A stretch of DNA of 24,535 nucleotides from Gammaproteobacteria bacterium (GCA_015491615.1 WFVN01000186.1:1-24535); one strand, 5' to 3'. Positions 16,671 through 24,087 are shown, numbered from the stretch's first letter. Notes: generated by a model from the letters alone, not told the origin. Numbers and translations are program-made.

Positions 16671-18029
16671 ATGCACATCCACATCCTGGGTATCTGCGGT
16701 ACGTTCATGGGCGGACTGGCGCAACTGCTGCAGGCCCGTGGCCACCGGGTCACCGGCGCCGATGCCAACGTCTATCCCCCCATGTCCGACCAGTTGCGCG
16801 AGGCGGGCATCCCCCTCACCGAGGGCTTCGATCCCGCGCAACTGGAGCCGGCCCCCGACCTGGTGATCATCGGCAACGCCCTGTCGCGGGGCAATCCGGC
16901 GGTGGAGGCGGCCCTGGACCGGGGCCTGCCCTATGTTTCCGGACCGGAGGTCCTCGCCCGCGAGGTCCTCGCCGGCCGTTGGGTGCTGGCCGTCTCCGGC
17001 ACCCACGGTAAGACCACCACCGCCAGCATATTGGCCTGGATCCTGGACCAGGCGGGGCTCGACCCGGGGTACCTCATCGGCGGTGTGCCCCTGGGACTGG
17101 GTCGCTCGGCGCGCCTGGGCAGCGACCCCTTCTTCGTCATCGAGGCGGACGAATACGACACGGCCTTCTTCGACAAGCGCTCCAAGTTCGTCCACTACCG
17201 ACCGCGGACCCTGATCGTCAACAACATCGAGTTCGATCATGCGGACATCTTCCCCGATCTGGAGGCCATCCTGCGGCAGTTCCATCATTTGATCCGCACC
17301 GTGCCGGGCACCGGCCGGATCATCGTCCCGGCCGGCGACGTCAACGTGGACCGCCTCCTGGCGATGGGCTGTTGGACCCCGGTGGAGCGGGTGGGCCACG
17401 CCCCCGCCCTGCGGGCCGTGCCCCTGGCGGCGGACGGCTCCGCCTTCCGGGTGGAGGAACACGGGGCGCCGGTGGCCGAGGTGCGCTGGTCCCTGGTGGG
17501 CGACCACAACCTCGCCAACGGCCTCGCCGCCAAGGCGGCGGCCCGCCACACCGGCGTGCCCCTGACGCTGGGGGCCGAGGCCCTGGGTACTTTCCCTGGG
17601 GTCAAGCGTCGCCTGGAGCAGGTGGGCGAGGTGCGTGGGATCCGGGTGTACGACGACTTCGCCCATCACCCCACCGCCATTGCCACTACCCTGGCGGGCC
17701 TGCGCCGGCGGGTGGGCGATCGTCCCATCGTCGCCGTCATCGAGCCCCGATCCAATACCATGCGCATGGGCGTGCACCGGGACCGCCTGGCACCCAGCCT
17801 GGCGGCGGCCGACCGCGTCCTGGCCCTGCAGCCGGAGGGGCAGGACTGGTCCCTGGCCGAGGCCCTCGCCTCCCTGGGCCCGAAGGCGGAGGTGTTCGAT
17901 TCGGTGGCGGCCATCGTCGCGCGCCTGGCCGCCACCTTGGTGCCCGGGGACGAGGTGCTGATCATGTCCAACGGCGCTTTCGGCGGTATCCACCGGCGCC
18001 TCCTGGAGGCCCTGGATGGACGCCCGTAA
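16671..18029 (+). CDS. mpl: Mpl: UDP-N-acetylmuramate--L-alanyl-gamma-D-glutamyl-meso-diaminopimelate ligase
   Basis: Mpl attaches the recycled tripeptide L-Ala-gamma-D-Glu-meso-Dap to UDP-MurNAc, returning murein fragments to synthesis. The 452-residue protein has the Mur-ligase order. An N-terminal Rossmann domain starts MHIHILGICGTFMGGLAQLL. The ATP loop SGTHGKTTT is at 109-117, the central domain has EADEYDTAFFDKRSKF and NNIEFDHADIF, and the C-terminal domain has DDFAHHPTAI and EPRSNTMRMG. The GICGTFMGG form with DTAFFDKRSKF distinguishes Mpl from MurC. Its last 14 bases overlap ubiX. Confidence 0.97.
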   Translation: MHIHILGICGTFMGGLAQLLQARGHRVTGADANVYPPMSDQLREAGIPLTEGFDPAQLEPAPDLVIIGNALSRGNPAVEAALDRGLPYVSGPEVLAREVLAGRWVLAVSGTHGKTTTASILAWILDQAGLDPGYLIGGVPLGLGRSARLGSDPFFVIEADEYDTAFFDKRSKFVHYRPRTLIVNNIEFDHADIFPDLEAILRQFHHLIRTVPGTGRIIVPAGDVNVDRLLAMGCWTPVERVGHAPALRAVPLAADGSAFRVEEHGAPVAEVRWSLVGDHNLANGLAAKAAARHTGVPLTLGAEALGTFPGVKRRLEQVGEVRGIRVYDDFAHHPTAIATTLAGLRRRVGDRPIVAVIEPRSNTMRMGVHRDRLAPSLAAADRVLALQPEGQDWSLAEALASLGPKAEVFDSVAAIVARLAATLVPGDEVLIMSNGAFGGIHRRLLEALDGRP

Positions 18030-18627
18030 AGCCGTCGCCGTGGCCCTCACCGGCGCCTCCGGGGTCGCCTACGGCCTGCGCCTGGTGGAATGCCTGCTGG
18101 CGGCGGGGGAGACGGTCTTCCTCATGGTTTCGCCGCCGGCGCGGGTGGTGCTGGCCACCGAGACCGACTTGGATCTCCCCGGGCCTCCCCAGGAGACGGA
18201 GCGGTTCTTGAGCGAACGCTGGGACTGCGGCGGGCGCCTGCGGGTGTTCGGCAACGCCCAGTGGATGGCGCCAGTGGCCTCCGGCTCCAACGCCCCGCGG
18301 GCGATGGTGGTGTGCCCCTGTTCCATGGGCACGGTGGCGGCCATCGCCCACGGTCACAGCCGCTCCCTCCTGGAACGGGCCGCCGACGTGGCCATCAAGG
18401 AAGGGCGGCGCCTGATCCTGGTCCCCCGGGAGACCCCCTTTTCCGCCATCCATCTGGAGAACCTCCTCAAGCTGGCCCGCCTCGGGGTCACCATCCTCCC
18501 CGCCAACCCCGGTTTCTACCATCGTCCGCAGCGGGTAGAGGAACTGGTGGACTTCGTGGTGGCGCGCATCCTCGACCACCTGGAGGTGCCCCACGAACTG
18601 GGTCGCCGCTGGGGTGAGGCCGACTAG
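18016..18627 (+). CDS. ubiX: Flavin prenyltransferase UbiX
   Basis: UbiX joins dimethylallyl phosphate to FMN to make the prenylated flavin cofactor used by the decarboxylase UbiD in ubiquinone synthesis. The 203-residue protein has the FMN-binding LTGASGVAYG (11-20), the catalytic-loop region CPCSMGTVAAIA (100-111), and the later segments LVPRETPFSAIHLENL and PANPGFYHRP, all typical. The start overlaps mpl by 14 bases. No ubiD is nearby. The mpl-ubiX pairing is also found in Pseudomonas. The TAG stop is shared as a CTAG palindrome with the opposing kinase gene. Confidence 0.96.
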   Translation: MDARKAVAVALTGASGVAYGLRLVECLLAAGETVFLMVSPPARVVLATETDLDLPGPPQETERFLSERWDCGGRLRVFGNAQWMAPVASGSNAPRAMVVCPCSMGTVAAIAHGHSRSLLERAADVAIKEGRRLILVPRETPFSAIHLENLLKLARLGVTILPANPGFYHRPQRVEELVDFVVARILDHLEVPHELGRRWGEAD

Positions 18628-19502
18628 GCGAGGGCCGCCTCCACCCCCTCGAAACCGGTGAGGCCACATTTGTGGCCGGCCAGGCGATTGGCCAAGTCCA
18701 GAGTTTGGAGCCAGTCCAGGCCCTGCAGGCGGGCGTGGATGAGACCGGCATTGAAAGTGTCGCCGGCCCCCAGGGTGTCCACCACCCGCGCCGGCGGATG
18801 GGCCGGGGCGTGCAGCAGGGTCCCGTCGGACAGCAGCGCCCAGGCCCCTTCTTCTCCCCAGGTGCACACCAATACCGCCTCCGGGGCCGTCTCGCGCACG
18901 GCACGCAGGAAGGGCTCCGGCGCCCCGAAGCCCCGGTGACGGGCATAAACGGGAGAGAACACCAGGAGAGGGACGAGGGGAAACAGGGCCTCGATCCCCG
19001 GACGCGGTTTTTCCACCTCCAGGGAACGGGGCAGGGCGGGATGGTGCTCGTGCAGATGGTGGAGCATGCCGCCCAGCTCGTCTACCGCTCGCCCCTCGAA
19101 ATGGATCCACTGGAAGGCCCGGTGGGGCAGCTCCAGGAAGGCAGCGGCGGGGTACTCGGGCAGGTCCCGGTAGTGGACGATGGTGCGGGCGCCGTTCTCC
19201 CGCGAGAGGGTCACGTAGGAGGTGGGCACTTTGCCGCCGGGTACCCCCAGGGACGGGTTCACGTCGATGCCGTGGCGGGCCAGATCGTCGAGGATCACCC
19301 GCGCGTCCGGCTCTTCCGCCCAGGTGCCCGCCCAAGTGCAGCGATGCCCCAGGCGGGCGAGGACCACCAGGGTGTTGGTGACGTTGCCGCCGCGCACCCG
19401 GCGCTGGGCGAGGGCACGTACTTCCTCGTCCTCCCCGGGTGTATGCGCCACCTCGTTGACGATGTCCAGGGTGGCGATACCCACCCCCAGGATCCCACTC
19501 AT
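18624..19502 (-). CDS. PfkB-family sugar kinase resembling animal ketohexokinase
   Basis: The product has 292 residues in the ribokinase/PfkB fold. The C-terminal signature DTLGAGDTF (242-250) contains the catalytic base Asp248, and RRVRGGNVTNT (34-44) is the substrate-side glycine motif. Several segments recall human ketohexokinase (fructokinase, KHK) as I know it: WIHFEGR (132-138), LEVEKPR (161-167), LVCTWGEEGAWAL (211-223), PPARVVDTLGAGDTF and KCGLTGFEGV. Phosphorylation of a ketose such as fructose at C1 is therefore a reasonable guess, but the substrate is not shown by sequence. The ATG overlaps the stop of the upstream zinc-ribbon gene as ATGA (19499-19502 on this strand), so the two form an operon. 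The frame continues upstream to 19775 inside that gene; the ATG at 19502 starts at the PfkB similarity (SGILGVGIATLD). Confidence 0.88.
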   Translation of the reverse strand: MSGILGVGIATLDIVNEVAHTPGEDEEVRALAQRRVRGGNVTNTLVVLARLGHRCTWAGTWAEEPDARVILDDLARHGIDVNPSLGVPGGKVPTSYVTLSRENGARTIVHYRDLPEYPAAAFLELPHRAFQWIHFEGRAVDELGGMLHHLHEHHPALPRSLEVEKPRPGIEALFPLVPLLVFSPVYARHRGFGAPEPFLRAVRETAPEAVLVCTWGEEGAWALLSDGTLLHAPAHPPARVVDTLGAGDTFNAGLIHARLQGLDWLQTLDLANRLAGHKCGLTGFEGVEAALA

Positions 19503-19843
19503 ACGTGGGGATCGTCCGCCGGTTTCTTGCCCGCCTCGCGCGCCCGCATGCGGGACAGAGGGATCCACAGGCCGATCGCCTCCAGAGCGATCCAGCCGAT
19601 CACCATCACCGAGGCGTAAATGGCGGCCATCTTCGGTTCGCCCATCTGGTACTCGATGTAGGCCAGATAGCCGAACAGGAGGAAGTTCCACACGAAAGCG
19701 AAATAGAGCAGGGCCAGGAACACCGGTTGATTGCAGGAACGACCCCCGCACTCGGCGCAGTTCACGTCGATCCATTTACCCGCCAGGAGCTTGTCCTTGA
19801 GACCGAAGGTGGGACGTTGGCAGTGAGGGCAGTCGAACTTCAT
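19499..19843 (-). CDS. Small zinc-ribbon membrane protein of unknown function
   Basis: The product has 114 residues. The N-terminus has CPHC (C5, C8) and CAEC (C29, C32), a four-cysteine zinc ribbon, with a further C37. Two membrane helices follow (about 41-62 and 72-95), then a basic, charged tail (RMRAREAGKKPADD). The start at 19843 places the first CxxC directly at the N-terminus and has GCGAGG upstream; the frame extends to 19891 without recognisable sequence. It is translationally coupled to the kinase gene. I do not recognise a named family. Confidence 0.82.
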   Translation of the reverse strand: MKFDCPHCQRPTFGLKDKLLAGKWIDVNCAECGGRSCNQPVFLALLYFAFVWNFLLFGYLAYIEYQMGEPKMAAIYASVMVIGWIALEAIGLWIPLSRMRAREAGKKPADDPHV

Positions 19844-20000
19844 AGCAGGCCTCGCAGGGAAAAACGTGCGTCGACTCCGTCCGGTCGGCACGTGACAAGT
19901 TTAACAAAATCCATCCCCGCTGCCCTTCAAAGGACAGCGCTCTCCGCCGATACCAAGCACGGGCGGGCGCGGGCCCGCAAGGCACATCAAGGAGAGACGG
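19844..20000. other. Divergent intergenic region
   Basis: This 157-base gap lies between the minus-strand zinc-ribbon gene and the plus-strand barrel gene. It holds an AT-richer stretch at 19899-19913 (a likely promoter area for either strand, with TTAACA at 19902 and no convincing -10), a CACGTG palindrome at 19891-19896, and GCGGGCCCGC (19969-19978). AAGGAGAG (19989-19996) is the ribosome binding site of the gene at 20001. I see no clear promoter pair on either strand. Confidence 0.4.
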
Positions 20001-21302
20001 ATGCGATCACTGATCCTGGCCACCGGCCTGGCACTGGCGAGCACCGCCGTCATGGCCGGCCCCCTGTTTCAGCCCCCTGGGCCCAATCTCACCTTCGGCG
20101 AGATGTCCAATCCCCAGAACGTAGTGGCCTACGCGGCCAACCCGGCCACCGCCGCCAGCCGTGGGACCGCCTTCGGTGGCGGCTTCGGTTTCGGTGTCTT
20201 CAGCTCGGTGGGCATGAGCGCCGAGATCGGCGACGTGCCCAACCTGGAGCAACGGGTGCAGGATGTGTCCGGCAAGCTGGACCAGATCACCTCCGATTTC
20301 ACTCTCGCCGGCGAACTCAAGCAAGATATCGACGATCTGGTGGCCACCCTGGGCAGTCAGCCTTATCTCCTCAACGTGGGGGCGGCGGTGCAGGTACCCC
20401 TTACGCCCCTGTACGTCATGGGCAACGGCTGGGGGGCCGTCACCGTGGACGCCAACGTCTCCGTGCAGACCCGCCTCTCCGTCCTCGACGGCCCCACCGA
20501 AGTGGTCCTGGTGGACGGCGGCTTCCAGCCCAAAACCGACAGTGCCCTCTACCTCAAGGCGGCCACCGTGGCGGAGATCTCCCTCGCCTACAGCCGCAGT
20601 CTCTTCGACCTGGGCGGTCTCGGCCACCTCTACGGTGGCGTGCGCGGCAACTACTACGGCGTCGGCCTGGCCAAGACCCTCGCCGGGGTGGCGGTGGCCG
20701 ACCAGTTCGACCAGCTAGTGCAGGACGAACTCAACAAAGACCGCGCCCTGCAAACCGGCTTCGGTGTGGATCTGGGCCTGCTGCTGGTGGGGAACAACCA
20801 TCGCCTCGGGGCCACCTTCAAGAACCTCAATCAACCCAGTTTCAAATACGAGCCCATCGGCACCGACTGCGATCAATTGAGCGGCGCCAGCCAGGACAGT
20901 TGCTACATCGCCCAACTGCACGCCGACCGCATCGATCTGCAGGAGACCTGGGTCATGGACCCGCAGGTGAAACTGGAAGCGGCCCTGTTCACCGACGACC
21001 GCGCCTGGCTGGTGGGGGTCACCGCCGACGCCAATCCGGTGCACGATCCCCTCGGCAACGAGATCCAGATGGTGGGGGTATCCGCCGGTTACGCCACCCG
21101 CAGTTGGCTCCTGCCCGGTTTCCGCCTGGGTTATCACCAGAACCTGGTGGGTACTCAACTGGGCTACGCCAGCCTCGGCCTGACCCTGTTCAAATCGGTG
21201 AACCTGGACGTGGCCTACGGCATCGACACCATGCGTTACAACACCGACACCGAGTTACCCCGCAAGCTGGCCCTCAACCTGGGCGTCGAGCTCACTTTCT
21301 GA
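20001..21302 (+). CDS. TraF-like outer-membrane beta-barrel protein
   Basis: The 433-residue product has a signal peptide (MRSLILATGLALASTAVMA, cut before GPLFQ). It ends in a strand finishing with phenylalanine (LALNLGVELTF), the C-terminal pattern of outer-membrane barrels. Alternating polar/apolar, glycine- and tyrosine-rich strands run throughout. An early AYAANPATAASRGTAFGGG segment recalls the NPA motif of FadL/PorV-like proteins and of those annotated 'conjugal transfer protein TraF' (TraF_2 family). A helical insert occupies about 76-114. Cysteines 290 and 301 could form a disulfide in a loop. There are no conjugation genes nearby, so the name should not be read as a conjugation role. 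A lipoprotein gene follows after 22 bases and is probably in the same operon. AAGGAGAG lies five bases... upstream of the ATG. Confidence 0.75.
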   Translation: MRSLILATGLALASTAVMAGPLFQPPGPNLTFGEMSNPQNVVAYAANPATAASRGTAFGGGFGFGVFSSVGMSAEIGDVPNLEQRVQDVSGKLDQITSDFTLAGELKQDIDDLVATLGSQPYLLNVGAAVQVPLTPLYVMGNGWGAVTVDANVSVQTRLSVLDGPTEVVLVDGGFQPKTDSALYLKAATVAEISLAYSRSLFDLGGLGHLYGGVRGNYYGVGLAKTLAGVAVADQFDQLVQDELNKDRALQTGFGVDLGLLLVGNNHRLGATFKNLNQPSFKYEPIGTDCDQLSGASQDSCYIAQLHADRIDLQETWVMDPQVKLEAALFTDDRAWLVGVTADANPVHDPLGNEIQMVGVSAGYATRSWLLPGFRLGYHQNLVGTQLGYASLGLTLFKSVNLDVAYGIDTMRYNTDTELPRKLALNLGVELTF

Positions 21303-21324
21303 ACGGATCCGCGAGGAGCGAGCC

Positions 21325-22848
21325 ATGAACCACCTCTCCAAGAAACGACAGCCCCTAGCGATCCTGGCCGCCCTCGGCCTGCTGGGCGGCTGCACCATGA
21401 CCCCCCAGGACACCGGTACCGGCGGCGAGGCCCAGGTTACCGGCAGGGCGGTGGACGGCTACCTGGCCGGCGCCGTGGTGTTCGTGGACACCAACGGCAA
21501 CAACGCCCTGGACGCCTGGGAGCCCAGCGCCATCACCGACGGCGACGGCTACTACACCTACAATCCCATCGATCGGACGGATTACTGCAACCTCCCCGCC
21601 GGCGACAGCAAGCGCGTCCACTGCTTGGCCGTCCCCGCTGCCTTGGGCGAGGTGCTCATCCGCGTCAGCGGCGGCTACGACCGCATCACCGGCGAGCCCT
21701 TCGAAGGCTCCCTCAGCGTGAAAGCGGACCTGGCCCAGGTGGGCGACGGCGCCGCCGACGTAGTGGTCAACCCCCTCACCTCCCTGCTGGACGCCATGGA
21801 CGCCACGGGCGTGGAAACCTGGCTCACCAACGAGGGTCTCGCCGCGGACGAGGTTCGCGGCGACCTTCTCACCGATCTGGCGGTGGCCGCCGACCGCAGC
21901 GACGAGAACGACGCCGTGGCCGCCGTCGATCTGGCTGCGGTGAAACAGGCCTGGCAGATCCACAAACTGGTGGACGTGCTCGCCGCGCGCATCCAAGCGG
22001 CCCATCCCAACCAGTTCGGCGGTGCCGACCAGCCTGCCGACGCCAGCCACTTCGTTTACGAAGCCCTGGCGCAGGTGTACGCCGAGAATCCGAGCGAGGA
22101 CAGCGACACCCTCCTCACCAATGCCACGCGCCTGGAGCGGGCCATCGAGTTGGCCGAACAGGCCATCCAGGCTGCCGGTCTCACGGGTGGCCTGAGTGCC
22201 CAGGAGAAGCAGGACCTGGCCGCCTGGGGCGTTCGACTGGCCACCCTCGCCCGCGACCTCTTCGCCTCGGGGGTGAGCAACAAGGGCGACGTGGAGGCCC
22301 GCGCGCGTGCCCTGGAGGTGGTGACCGCTCTCATGCGCGACAGCGCCGTTCCCCTGGACTCGAACCTGCCGAACAGCGTCCAGAACGCCCTCACCCTGGC
22401 CGGGGACGCCACTTACCTCTCCAACTTGCGCAGTAACAAAGTGGACGTGCGCGATCTGGTGGGCAAGTTCAAGGCGGGACCGGTGAGCGCGGCGGACGCC
22501 GATTATTCGGCACGCCCAAGTCTGGTGGCCAACCTGGGCATCGGCGGTGAGAGCGTGGCCGGCGCGACACTTTCCATGAACGGAAGTGGCGGTTCCGAAA
22601 CGGCCGCCCTCACTTTCAACGAAGACGGTACTCTCAACGCGAACATCCAGTTCGACGATCCGGACTTGCAGATCGCCAACGATCAGCCCATCGGCGGTAC
22701 CTGGGAGCAGGTGGACGACTACACCCTGGTCCTCAACCTGGAGGTGGCCGAAGGCGTGACCATGCCGGTGGTGGTGAAAACCACCGTGAACGGCGATTAC
22801 ACCTTCGACCTGGGCGGCGAACAGGCCACCTGGGTCCAACAGCCGTAA
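21325..22848 (+). CDS. Large lipoprotein with an EF-hand-like calcium loop
   Basis: The 507-residue product has a lipoprotein signal (MNHLSKKRQP then a hydrophobic run to LGGC, Cys23). Thr at +2 predicts outer-membrane sorting. A region starting VTGRAVDGYLAGAVVFVD resembles carboxypeptidase-regulatory or SdrD-type beta-sandwich repeats. Within it, residues 55-66 (DTNGNNALDAWE) fit the EF-hand/dockerin loop pattern with acidic or Asn ligands at 1, 3, 5, 9 and 12, followed by DGDGYYTY. The middle (about 150-400) is mostly helical. The C-terminal 80 residues (from about 430) are beta-rich and end in ATWVQQP. I recognise no enzyme motif. GAGGAG (21311-21316) precedes the ATG. An intrinsic terminator follows at 22877-22917. 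Confidence 0.8.
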   Translation: MNHLSKKRQPLAILAALGLLGGCTMTPQDTGTGGEAQVTGRAVDGYLAGAVVFVDTNGNNALDAWEPSAITDGDGYYTYNPIDRTDYCNLPAGDSKRVHCLAVPAALGEVLIRVSGGYDRITGEPFEGSLSVKADLAQVGDGAADVVVNPLTSLLDAMDATGVETWLTNEGLAADEVRGDLLTDLAVAADRSDENDAVAAVDLAAVKQAWQIHKLVDVLAARIQAAHPNQFGGADQPADASHFVYEALAQVYAENPSEDSDTLLTNATRLERAIELAEQAIQAAGLTGGLSAQEKQDLAAWGVRLATLARDLFASGVSNKGDVEARARALEVVTALMRDSAVPLDSNLPNSVQNALTLAGDATYLSNLRSNKVDVRDLVGKFKAGPVSAADADYSARPSLVANLGIGGESVAGATLSMNGSGGSETAALTFNEDGTLNANIQFDDPDLQIANDQPIGGTWEQVDDYTLVLNLEVAEGVTMPVVVKTTVNGDYTFDLGGEQATWVQQP

Positions 22849-22860
22849 ATCTCCGCGGAC

Positions 22861-23841
22861 TCAAAAGGTCCACTCCAGGCCCAGGGCGGTGAACGGACCC
22901 CCTGGGCCTTGTTTTTGCGCCGCCGCTTCCACGGCCAGGCCTCTCCAGCGCAGCCGTGCCCCCCCCGCCAAGCGCAGGGCCCCATGGCCGAGGAGGTCCG
23001 GGGCGAGGCCCGCGCGCAGAGTGAAGCGTTCGCCGACTGCCCAGGCAATTCCGAAGGCCAGGCGCCGCTCGCGCGCCCCCAGGCCCCGATGGCGAGCGAC
23101 GAGATCCAAGTCCAAGGCCCAGGACCAGCGCGCCCCACGCCAGGCGAGGGCGGCGATGGCCGAGGGGCCGTCCGCCAGCCGCCCTTGCCCGTCGGGCCAG
23201 GGGATCGTACCGGCGAACAGATCCCGCACTACCAGCGCCCCACGCCAGCGGAAGGCCCAGGTCCCCAGGGCGCCCACGTCCAGGTCCAGGCGCCCGTCAT
23301 GGACGCGATCGAGTGGAGGACGGGCGGGATCGGCCGTGGCGATCGCCTCACGGGCGGCACGCAGGCGCAGACTCACCAGCTTGGCGCTCACTCCCACCCC
23401 CAGGCGCTGCCCTTGTCCCGCCCGGTCCATCCATAGGCGCGCCACGTCGGCGCCACTCTCGATGCGCCATGCCTCCCGCGTCACCAATTCAGGCCCGTCC
23501 GGCCCCTGCATACGGGTAAAGCGGGCCTGGGTGAAAGCACCCAGGGAGACGGGCAGATGGGGTAGTCCCAACTCACCGCCCAACAGGCGCCGATCCTCCA
23601 CCGGCGAGTCGCCGCCCCGCCACGGTGTACGCCCACGGGGGCTCCATCCCAGGCGCAGGTGTACGTCGTCCCGGTCGCTGGCCAGGGCGCCGGCGGCGGG
23701 GTTGAGGCGCGGACGGTAATCCACGTCCGCCAGGGCCGCACCCGCCCCGCCCATCCCCAGGGCGGCCAAGTCACCGGAGGGTGGCGGCACGGCGAGTACG
23801 GCGACTGGCAGGCCGAGGAGCAGAGAGAGGAAGCGGAGCAT
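22861..23841 (-). CDS. Predicted outer-membrane protein related to the TraF/FadL-like group
   Basis: The 326-residue product starts with a signal peptide (MLRFLSLLLGLPVAVLA). It continues with LGMGGAGAALADVDYRPRLNPAAGAL (about 28-53, written here for its GMGGAG and NPAA motifs), a form common at the N-terminus of FadL/PorV/TraF-like barrels. It ends in LGLEWTF with terminal phenylalanine. Alternating strands fill the rest. A competing long open frame on the plus strand (22889-23719) is arginine- and proline-rich, without signal or motif, and I take it as a shadow. The gene converges on the lipoprotein gene with only 12 bases between stops. Longer starts exist upstream to 23943 but would hide the signal peptide. 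No Shine-Dalgarno sequence is visible; the message may be nearly leaderless. Confidence 0.7.
   Translation of the reverse strand: MLRFLSLLLGLPVAVLAVPPPSGDLAALGMGGAGAALADVDYRPRLNPAAGALASDRDDVHLRLGWSPRGRTPWRGGDSPVEDRRLLGGELGLPHLPVSLGAFTQARFTRMQGPDGPELVTREAWRIESGADVARLWMDRAGQGQRLGVGVSAKLVSLRLRAAREAIATADPARPPLDRVHDGRLDLDVGALGTWAFRWRGALVVRDLFAGTIPWPDGQGRLADGPSAIAALAWRGARWSWALDLDLVARHRGLGARERRLAFGIAWAVGERFTLRAGLAPDLLGHGALRLAGGARLRWRGLAVEAAAQKQGPGGPFTALGLEWTF
22877..22917 (+). terminator. Intrinsic terminator of the barrel-lipoprotein operon, inside the opposing gene
   Basis: AGGCCCAGGG (22877-22886) pairs perfectly with CCCTGGGCCT (22900-22909). The stem can extend through GGT (22888-22890) with ACC (22897-22899). 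It is followed by TGTTTTT. It lies 29 bases after the lipoprotein stop and within the 3' coding end of the minus-strand barrel gene. Confidence 0.8.
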
Positions 23842-23849
23842 GAGGAACG

Positions 23850-23877
23850 ATTGTAGGGAAGGTGGAGACGGAAGCAA
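23850..23877 (-). promoter_or_regulatory. Possible promoter of the minus-strand barrel gene
   Basis: On the minus strand TTGCTT (23877-23872) and TACAAT (23855-23850, five of six matches) are 16 bases apart. Transcription would begin near 23843, almost at the ATG (23841-23839). Confidence 0.35.
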
Positions 23878-23921
23878 AACTGCGCTTGCCATAGGAGTGA
23901 TTAACCAAAGCTGAACCATTC

Positions 23922-23951
23922 TTGACACCCGGAACGGGGACATGGCATAAA
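23922..23951 (+). promoter_or_regulatory. Promoter of the cytochrome c gene
   Basis: A perfect TTGACA (23922-23927) is followed at 18 bases by CATAAA (23946-23951, four of six matches). The predicted start near 23958 leaves a leader of about 130 bases. Confidence 0.6.
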
Positions 23952-23957
23952 GACGCG

Positions 23958-24087
23958 TCCTTGCCTTACGGCCACCGCGCCGAAGGCGCCGGGATCGCCG
24001 TTACCACGGCGTTACTGTGCCCCCGATGGCTCGTGCCATCGGAGGAAGGGGGGAAAAACAAATTCCGTTTTTGGGAGGAGAGTAAAG
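23958..24087 (+). promoter_or_regulatory. Structured 5' leader of the cytochrome c gene
   Basis: Four short hairpins can be drawn: GCGCC/GGCGC around GAA (23977-23989); CGCCG/CGGCG around TTACCA (23996-24011); CCGATGGC/GCCATCGG around TCGT (24023-24042), the strongest; and AAAAAC/GTTTTT around AAATTCC (24054-24072), which ends one base before the ribosome binding site GGGAGGAGAG. CCCCC (24020-24024) could also pair with GGGGGG (24048-24053), giving an alternative fold. I do not recognise a known riboswitch class. A structured leader, a thermosensor or simple message stabilisation are all possible. Confidence 0.45.

Noticed and set aside
18662..18677. Palindrome GGCCACATTTGTGGCC near the end of the kinase gene
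   Set aside because: It could form a short hairpin but has no T-run on either strand and lies in conserved kinase coding sequence (GHKC), so I do not call it a terminator.
20001..21302. Reading the TraF-like name as evidence of a conjugative element
   Set aside because: No relaxase, pilus, integrase or other transfer gene is present, and the surroundings are chromosomal; the family name is historical.
21355..22839. Open frame of 494 codons on the minus strand opposite the lipoprotein gene
   Set aside because: Its His-, Gly- and Val-rich composition is typical of the antisense of GC-rich genes. It has no signal, motif or ribosome binding site, while the plus strand has a lipobox and a calcium loop.
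22889..23719. Open frame of 276 codons on the plus strand opposite the second barrel gene
   Set aside because: Its Arg/Pro/Ala-rich low-complexity product has no signal peptide. The minus strand gives a signal peptide, a GMGGAG/NPA motif and a C-terminal aromatic residue.
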